Shown here one piece after another: positions 56,916 to 64,000 of a stretch of DNA of 64,000 nucleotides. This stretch comes from Saturnia japonica. Its lineage: Eukaryota > Arthropoda > Insecta > Lepidoptera > Saturniidae. Within the stretch, counting starts at the first letter, position 1, and every line of letters starts with the position of its first letter. The stretch spans positions 3,162,001 to 3,226,000 of the forward strand of contig CM065309.1 of NCBI GenBank assembly GCA_033032175.1. Reading direction: 5' to 3'. The notes below the pieces were generated by a model that was given only the letters and a program-made list of their open reading frames with translations, was not told where the DNA came from and ran no database searches. The translations under genes and the position numbers were made by a program.

Positions 56916-58855
56916 ATCCCACTGCAGCCGCTGATGTTATTACATTGTACTGTGCTCACCACCATGTAGAGTTTAGTCATTTGGCTGTCGAACAATAAGA
57001 AAGACCTAAAACTTTTAATAAGCTATATAAATTTGACAGCCCGAGAAAACAGGCCTTTAGTTTTCGTAGTACCATTAAGGTAGTACAAAGCGGCATCTTA
57101 TACTTGAAATAATGTGGAAATATGAACAATTTTGATATTAACATTTTGACGTAAGGCCCAGATGTACTCGTACAATGATAATTATCCAATCTTTGATCGG
57201 ACAGGTAGAAATGCAAAATTTAGCGATTAAATGCTTTTTTATATTAGAAATTAAGTTGACTTTCGAAAATGTTCCAGATTCTCACATAGATAGAACGAAA
57301 TTGGAATACCGTTGGAATTTTTTTTTTTAACATGAAATAAATTATTGTTAACGTATTTTTAGTTAGAAGAGCATTATACTAGAATGCCTGAAGACGGACG
57401 CGCACCGCGGCGCTACCTCAGTTTTATTTTGTGATTTTGTGTGATAACGCTCATTATAACATAACTGTCATTTATTTATAAAACAAACAAATAGGAAAAA
57501 ATCCTGAATATATGTAATGCTAGTTTTTAGTAGAACAACAATACGAATTGTAGGTAGATACGTGTATGTTATTAGAATACATTTTAGAAAGAAATTATTG
57601 TATATTATATATAATAAAACTTTTATAAATTACATTTCATTATATAATTTGCAGTATTACAATAACTACAATAAATGGGAAAAACTGCTGATTTCACCAC
57701 AGCACGCCAGCCCACTATATAGGTAAAGAAAGGTTAAAGTTCCAAGAAATCTACTTATTTTCCCAATGAACTATACAACTACAACATGGATACTTACATT
57801 TTCTTACTTTTCTTTCCCCTTATTCAATTAAGTACTTTTAAAGAATATGAATTGTAATGAAAGTGCCAATCCAAATATATGTAATCCTTGAAACCATGAC
57901 GATGACGATATAGTTGTGTCAGAGTATATTAATTTTAAAGTGGATAAATCAGAGACACTTGGCACTCGAGAGCGGTGAGGAGATGAGCATTGAGTAGTGA
58001 CCAGCGAATAGTTTAGACCTTCGTTTAACAGCTCCCTAAGCAGGGAACTTAATTAATTGATTCGATTATGAGTGGCCGCTGTATCACGTGGTCACGCCGA
58101 ACTCACCGGGGTGCATGGCGAACACATACCTTTGCACTATTTTTTTTTTGTTTATTTACTTGTATATAAAAATGGTGTAAACATAGAAAATATTATATAA
58201 GAGTTTTTCACACAGTTTACCTTTTTCCTGATTTTACTAATAATTTCCTAATAATACACAAATTTAATCGATTAGGGTATCTACTGGATATTATTTAGAA
58301 GGTTAGAACGTTTATTTTTGTGGAATTCCAAAAAAGATTAACCAAATTAAGATTTTGTATAATGCGTTATAATTAGTTGGACCGTAAGAAGTTAACTAAG
58401 CTCCTGTACTTGTTTGCAATGTTATGTATGATGATAAAACAGAAAACGAAGAAATTAATGCGTATATTATAACTAGAAGAGAAAACTTGCAAAATATTAA
58501 TTAAATAATTTATAATTTTACCACTGTAAAGCAATTTTTTTTTTCTAAAGGGATAAAACTTGATTAGTATGCGAGCCCATGACTAGTATCTATCAACGAT
58601 TTCAAAATCGAAAATGTTTCGTTTTCCTATGCAAGAACTTTTGAGGTGGGTCAGGATTGCTCACGGTATTTACCTTTGTCGTCATTCGTATAATTATTAT
58701 TGCTTAAAACTAGTGCAAACTTAATATGATAATAATAACATACATAACTTAATCAATTATAACCTCAGAACGAGAGAGAAGTCATCTCACAGAATTATAT
58801 ATCCACCTTAATAAATATCTTTAGCAATGGAACAGTTTTACTTGTTGTAATTACA
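56916..58855. other. AT-rich stretch, no gene seen
   Basis: A small CpG-rich patch at 57395-57420 (GACGGACGCGCACCGCGGCG) is the only deviation. No exon is supported. Confidence 0.6.
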
Positions 58856-58871
58856 TTAACAATTCTTCCAG

Positions 58872-58927
58872 ACGATAAACCCTGGACCGCAATGAACAAA
58901 GTGCAAGTTGTAACCGCTGGTCTGTGA
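58872..58927 (+). other. Candidate terminal exon
   Basis: ACAATTCTTCCAG (ending at 58871) is a good acceptor. After two bases the frame reads DKPWTAMNKVQVVTAGL and stops at TGA (58925-58927). Immediately downstream (58928-58985) lies a GC-rich patch open in another frame (VTLPPPSSRVTVGCRVPS), so the true exon could be longer in that frame (ASCNRWSVTLPPPSS and so on). The product is unknown. Confidence 0.3.
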
Positions 58928-58989
58928 CCCTCCCGCCGCCGTCGTCCCGCGTCACTGTCGGCTGCCGAGTGCCGAGTGCTAAATCATTT

Positions 58990-59299
58990 CCTGTTGTTTG
59001 GGGGACGGCAGATATTGTTCAAATGTATTATTTGCTAATGTTTGTTTTAATGATCAGGACTTAGCCTGAATACCCGACTACGTCGCATTGAATAGTTTAT
59101 GTTGGTCATTATTAATAGTATTATTTTCATAGAAAATCTTCGCGGAGCGATAACAAAGAAATGATAGTACATTATTGCAAAGGCCGTGAAGATATAAGCA
59201 ATTGTAAGTCGAGTATGAGTTTGAAGGCCGAGCAGCAGGCGAGGACTTCACTAATACGAGACAGGCAATTGCAATTTCCGCCGAGGTATATATATAGTG
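58990..59299. other. Stretch without a supported gene
   Basis: The 59161-59409 ORF (82 codons) runs into the hairpin arm and is not called. Confidence 0.5.
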
Positions 59300-59537
59300 C
59301 TTTTCTCAAACATGCATGGAAATATTGTCATTATTTTGGAAAAAAGAACACGCGAATTATCGAATTTACGGACAAAGAAAATCAAATCCATTGCAGGAGC
59401 GTTTTTTGAATTTGGAACATAACGCTTCAGCAACGTTATCGCTCTTTTATCATTCTTGGCATTTCCGTAAATTCAATACTTTGCGTGTTCTTTTTTCGAA
59501 AATAAGGACAATATTTCCATGCATGTTTGAGAAAAAT
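59300..59537. mobile_element. Foldback/MITE element with about 70-bp inverted arms
   Basis: The left arm (59300-59372: CTTTTCTCAAACATGCATGG, AAATATTGTC.TTATTTT, AAAAAAGAACACGC, GAATTTACGG) and right arm (59463-59537) are inverted copies with few mismatches, around a 90-bp centre. There is no coding capacity. One arm recurs alone at 44275-44325, so this is a dispersed family. Flanking duplications were not clear. Confidence 0.8.
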
Positions 59538-61754
59538 CATTTTTAATATTAGGAAATATTATGACAATTGAGATCGTTTAAAATTTTAAAAGATTTACCA
59601 AGAGTGTGTGTGACTTTTTGCTGGACGGTAGATACACCATTTACGACATATTTTTAAACGTTTATATCCCTGACTACACAAGTGTTGACTTGAGGAGTAT
59701 CGAAGGCTTAACAAAACCTACCTCTTAAGTTTATTGTAACACCGCGCCGGAGCAGCACTTGTTCAAACATTTCGTTAACTATTTGAACTAGTTATAATTA
59801 GCGTTAATTAAGCATAACCCATTACACATCTCTCGTCTCACTACACACTACACATATACAATAACAGACGGCTCTTACGAAATTTTTTATTTTTTTATTG
59901 AACTCATGGCCTCGTAATTTCGATATCGAAATTTACCATTGTTATGTGTTAATAGATTTTAAATGAAAATTTATAATGATAGTACAAGTGTATTTTTAAA
60001 ATTTCAGTTCGCTTGAGGTCTGAGCTCCGAGTCAGCGTTGATTGTTCCACAGCGAAGCCCATTCATAGTGGTATTAATAACAGCCAAAATCTTCCAATTG
60101 GTAACTAACAAGATATGAATGACTTTAAAAGATTTGCAGTTGTATCAGATACTAGCTTGGTTGCGAGGGTTGTAAGTATAATAAATTCACTGGTCTTTAT
60201 ATGATTATAATATGCTTGATGGTAGTAGCACCCTTAGTTTAGAAATGGGATTTGGCTTTTGCGGAGAGTTACGGAAATACACCTTTGCAACAGATTTTTG
60301 AAAACTTGAAAGTATTATAGTAGACAGCTAACTGAACGGTTAGAGTCTCTAATAGCATGGTGTACTTGCATCCAGGTATTTTCCAACACTTAGAGCTCGT
60401 TGAAGGGTTCTACAACACTTTTTTCGATGACAAAAATACTTGTCACAGAAATTCAAGACAACTAGTAGTACGTTATAAAGGTCGTAAAAATTTACACAAT
60501 ACGTATTTCTATATAAACGACAAAGTTGAGACAACTGTTTGATCCCAGTCACCTCACACGTTGCGCGTTTCAATTGCAAAATTAATTTAGCTAACTCGGA
60601 GCCGCAACTCCATCCCCCGATAACCCCCAACCTACCGCCACCCACCCCCTCCTGTCAATACCATCCACGCTTTTAATATCAACTTTTATTAAACTATGCC
60701 ACTATTTCGATTTTGTAAAACAACCCACACACCCGCGACGACGCGACGCGACGAGGTGGACTTTGGTGCGGTTAGTTCTAGAAACACGCCTGTCAGTAAG
60801 GACATATCTGGAATATACCTTTAAACGACATTCAACCTTGAAGTGTGCAAGTTTGAGTTGATTTCTAAAAGTCCGGGGTAGCTCATATTAGAATTTGGAA
60901 TAGTTTTGCAATATTTTGGAGTGTGGTAACATCTGCTTTTATTTACGTTTTGGCTTGAAACAGCAGTACAATAGGCGCGGCGAATCGCACACGGTTTCAC
61001 AATAGAAGGTTGTCCCGTGGAGCTCTGGCCCGGCCGCCGCGGGGTCGCGGTCGCTGTGCTCTTGGAAATCACTACTTTTTATGTATAAAATAATGACCTT
61101 TGCTACAATATCGACTTTATTTGTACAATAAAAATATGAGTAAATTTGTATAAAGATTTTGTAAAAACTTGTGGCAGTGGAATGGTTATGACCGACAAAA
61201 TTTCAATCCGATATCCGCTATCTCTGTTTATTCGCGCCTCAGGATATAAAAAAGTATTTTGGAATTGGGAGTTGTATTTACTTATTTCTGTATAGTTAGA
61301 AATTATTAGTTTAATTATTAAGTTAGAACTTTAAGAAATATTTTCGTAGTAAAATACAAAAGTTATTTAAACCGCCATGAGGTAGTGATGAAGTTCCTGC
61401 TTTACTTTGGTAAGAATACTACTCACAGTAATGTCGAAATGCGTTATTAGAATAGTACTTGCAGGAGGATTTGGTCTGGTCAACCACAAACTGGTTCCCC
61501 TGCATGCAACGCATGCATTATATTCGTTATCCTAACTAACGCGTTTGATAAAACTGTATTTATTTTATTAATACACTGTACAGCACTAATATATTGGAAC
61601 AATGATTTCGAACAAAGCCGAGAGGAGAGTGCCACTTCTGTCTTTCATTTTTCTACCAACACTTGTTAGTTCTGCTTTCACGTATGGCTTATGATCTATA
61701 AAGCGTGTTACAAACAGCGAAATCTCTTGATTGTAGTGAGCAGCGCATATTAAC
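59538..61754. other. Mostly AT-rich stretch, no gene called
   Basis: GC-rich patches occur at 60595-60655 (C-rich), 60728-60765 (CGACGACGCGACGCGACGAG) and 61010-61065. The last, read on the minus strand, opens KSTATATPRRPGQSSTG with high third-position G/C after a possible acceptor. None has a clear donor. Confidence 0.45.
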
Positions 61755-61769
61755 TCGTTGCTATTGTTT

Positions 61770-61990
61770 TATTCCCTTTTTAACCCCCCACAGAAAGAGA
61801 GGGGTGTCATAAGTTTAACGTGTGTATCTGTTTGTCTGTCTGTGACATCGTAGCTCATAAATGGCTCAACCGATTTATTTTAATCTAGTTTTTTTTTTGT
61901 TTGGAAGGTGACTTTGTGAAGCTGTGAAGATTATCAGCTGTTTTCTATTTGAATTTGACGTGAGTATATTCAACAGGCCTGGTTGAGTCG
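61770..61990 (+). repeat. Common lepidopteran repeat, 'AACCCCC...GAGGGGTGT' type
   Basis: AACCCCCCACAGAAAGAGAG, GGGTGTCATAAGTTTAACG, a (TGTC)n stretch, GTAGCTCATAAATGGCTCAA and CCGATTTATTTTAATC recall a widespread lepidopteran element family. Non-coding; boundaries approximate. Confidence 0.5.
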
Positions 61991-62278
61991 AGATTTTGTA
62001 TTCTGTTACTTTAATGACCTTAGAAAAACCTTAACCTGATGCTGCAGCGTCATCTGGAATCTGTAGGATACATAACTCCTCACCAACTTACAGCAGAGAT
62101 ATCGTGTTTGGGTTAATTGAAATGGTATCAATGAACAGGTTACTTGTGTCGGGGGTTTAATAAACTTTCACTTTACTCTGTAGTTTCGTTGCACCCGTTG
62201 TTTGAAGTTTTACAAAAAAATTGCTGAAATTTTACATAAAATTTCATAAATTAAATTTTGAAATGCGTTATAAACCTA
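61991..62278. other. Short unannotated stretch
   Basis: Nothing recognised. Confidence 0.6.
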
Positions 62279-62536
62279 ATGGCAGCAGTGCACGTGCGCT
62301 CATATTTTGATGTGCAAAAACGCGTTGTGTACCACGAGACAATCAAATTACGTTGTGTAAATAAAAAAAACGATCAATGCATTATCCAATCATATTTAAA
62401 TTCATATGGAAAGTATTTTATGCTAACTTCGAATAAGGGAACAATCGTGAAGTCTAAGGATAAGTGTACTGATAATAATAGTAAGATAATTCGTCATGGT
62501 TCTGACATAACTTTCCATCAACATTACAAAGCGTAG
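62279..62536 (+). other. Hypothetical 85-codon ORF
   Basis: The ATG at 62279 starts MAAVHVRSYFDVQKRVVYHE. The frame continues with a balanced amino-acid mix (LRCVNKKNDQC, NSYGKYFMLTSNKGTIVK) to a TAG at 62534. The composition looks less AT-driven at the start, but no domain is recognised and no expression signal is visible. A chance ORF is quite possible. Confidence 0.2.
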
Positions 62537-63635
62537 CGAGGCCTGTTTTCCAATACATTTGAAAACATCGAAGTTTTCTCGCGGCCTTCAGCTATGCATA
62601 CGAGTCTGCTTAACAAAAGATTTGTGTTATTCCAACATTACAATTCCAATACGCAGGTACTTTTTTGCATTAACAGTTGGCACGTCTAGCTAAAGCTAAA
62701 ATTTAAATATAATCTCTATTATACGATAAACTATCCATTGATAGGTTATTGATAAAAATAATAGGACAAAGGGTTATATTTGTCTATCTTTAGTAACTGA
62801 AACAACGGATAGATAGGTTATTGAAAACGGCCGTTAGGTTATAGAAGTAGCTACCAATCTACTTGAGGTAGATTATTTATGGGCTGCGGTGATCATTTTT
62901 TTATAGTAATAGGACGAAGTGAAATCACTATATAATAGTAATAGTAAGCAGAGTACAATCGAAACAACGGCAGCCACTGAGAGATGATAATCCGTCGGCG
63001 GTAGCCGCTGTCATGCCTGCTTTCAAATCATTATAAACATATTTCAAAATATTCGGTTGTAATTATTATCGAAAAATATGTGAGACACGCGACTTATTAT
63101 CAATTTTATGTGATATTCTCTATTGGACAACTAACGAGAACATACTCTAAGGACTAGTTTCAGTACATATTCTGCTTAGATGCTCTACGAGCCGAAGCCC
63201 TACCTACACATGAGGACCATGACTCATAGTGAATTCTTTATCCAGACTTCGGTGTGATAAACATAAACATTTCTTATCGTAGCACATCAAAATGGTGACC
63301 TAATTGTAAGCCCAGTGCAATCTGCAATCAGTCATCACTGTCATGCCAGTCTGGTCAAATATCTCGTATGTTTGAAGAGAACCCCATGTTGTAAGAAGAA
63401 GGAAACATACTAGCCCGGAAACAGTTCCAAAGTCAACAAAGGTATTACGTAGATAATTTTTCTGTTCGCGCCAAAATGGAAGTTACCTTAAAGTTAATTC
63501 TGTATCTTTGTCATAAATGTCCATATGTTTATTATTATAACGCAAGTTAAACTTGGTTTGAAATCGAATAGCCGTGTGAAAAATAAATACAACGATGAAA
63601 AGGAAAGTTCTATAATTTTATGTAGCTAGTAGGAA
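62537..63635. other. AT-rich stretch, no gene seen
   Basis: Short direct repeats of AGGTTATTGA occur at 62740-62825. No gene recognised. Confidence 0.6.
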
Positions 63636-63930
63636 CTGCCTCATTAGCCTAATGGTCGTAAGCGTGACTGTTTTGTTCGAGGTTCTGGGGTCGATACACA
63701 GGTAAGGCTAAGTGTTATTGGGTTTTTTTTTATGAAATTCTCAGTAGCAGCGCTCGGAGTTTGGCTTTGTGCCCAATTAATGGTAATAGGTTCCCCCCCT
63801 CTATTACATGGGACCTACAAAACTTACACGGCGAACTGTGGGTGTACACACCTCTGCTACACCTAGTACACCTCTGCCTAACCCTTCGGGGATACAGGCG
63901 CGATGGTATGTTATGTTAATGTGTAGTATA
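63636..63930 (+). repeat. tRNA-derived SINE, copy 2
   Basis: The head has TTAGCCTAATGGTCGTAAGC (A-box-like, near 63644) and GGTTCTGGGGTCGATAC (B-box-like, near 63681). The body matches 22905-23130 over some 200 bp. This copy holds an extra partial repeat of ACACCTCTGC..AC near 63855-63880. It is the more complete of the two copies and lies in the same orientation. Confidence 0.8.
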
Positions 63931-64000
63931 ACAAAACACCTGCTGTAAAGGCTGAGGTATTACCAACAGACTCAGTTGCCTTCTTCTTTCAAAATTCATT

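Overview
The window looks like AT-rich nuclear DNA from an insect, most likely a moth or butterfly. The reasons are the interspersed repeats: a tRNA-derived SINE, elements ending in a 'GCGAAGC..CGGGCACAGCTAGT' Helitron-like tail, the 'CTGATGGTAAGTGGCTAC' and 'GGTGGTGATCACTT.CCATCAG' repeats, a mariner like those of Lepidoptera, Jockey-like and RTE/CR1-like LINE remnants and a BEL/Pao LTR element. I recognise these from general knowledge and not from a search. No complete host gene is visible. The DNA reads as intergenic or intronic sequence with transposon debris and a few short GC-rich, exon-like islands.

Layout. 1-9 kb: mostly featureless AT-rich DNA with a repeat tail (3.9 kb), a 12-bp degenerate minisatellite (4.6 kb), a 10-bp minisatellite (6.5 kb), a GC-rich minus-strand ORF (7.5 kb) and a 5'-truncated LINE tail with 9-bp target-site duplications (8.0 kb). 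9-24 kb: a decayed mariner (9.7-10.9 kb), a minus-strand LINE remnant (14.5-14.9 kb), an inverted pair of one unidentified repeat (15.2 and 17.3 kb), a 110-bp tandem duplication (20.4 kb), a SINE (22.9 kb) and a second, internally deleted mariner (23.3 kb).

24-32.7 kb is the centre of the window: a BEL/Pao retrotransposon copy (gag, protease, RT, RNase H, integrase; many stops and frameshifts). Its pol is cut off in the integrase and joined to an inverted copy of its own LTR. That inverted LTR is itself split by another LTR element (5-bp duplication CCCGG), which holds a 5'-truncated Jockey-like LINE with an open RT frame and a 43-A tail, followed by a 45-bp x 5 tandem array. A short direct-orientation LTR fragment closes the complex. 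33.6-34.6 kb: a 5'-truncated Tigger/pogo-like transposase remnant with a 3' terminal repeat.

35-64 kb: a moderately GC-rich promoter- or LTR-like block (34.9-35.5 kb), several C-terminal LINE RT remnants (36.9, 38.7, 44.0, 47.5, 52.9, 54.6 and 56.8 kb), a GCC trinucleotide array (40.0 kb), Helitron-like repeats (45.5 and 49.2 kb), a foldback/MITE pair (44.3 and 59.4 kb), a tRNA-like SINE head (55.8 kb) and a second SINE (63.7 kb). Short islands with strong third-position G/C (42.9, 49.1, 50.8, 51.4, 51.6 and 58.9 kb) may be host exons on the plus strand, but none could be assigned to a gene. Nearly all the recognisable genes are selfish-element proteins, each broken or truncated. Only the nested LINE RT frame is open over a substantial length.
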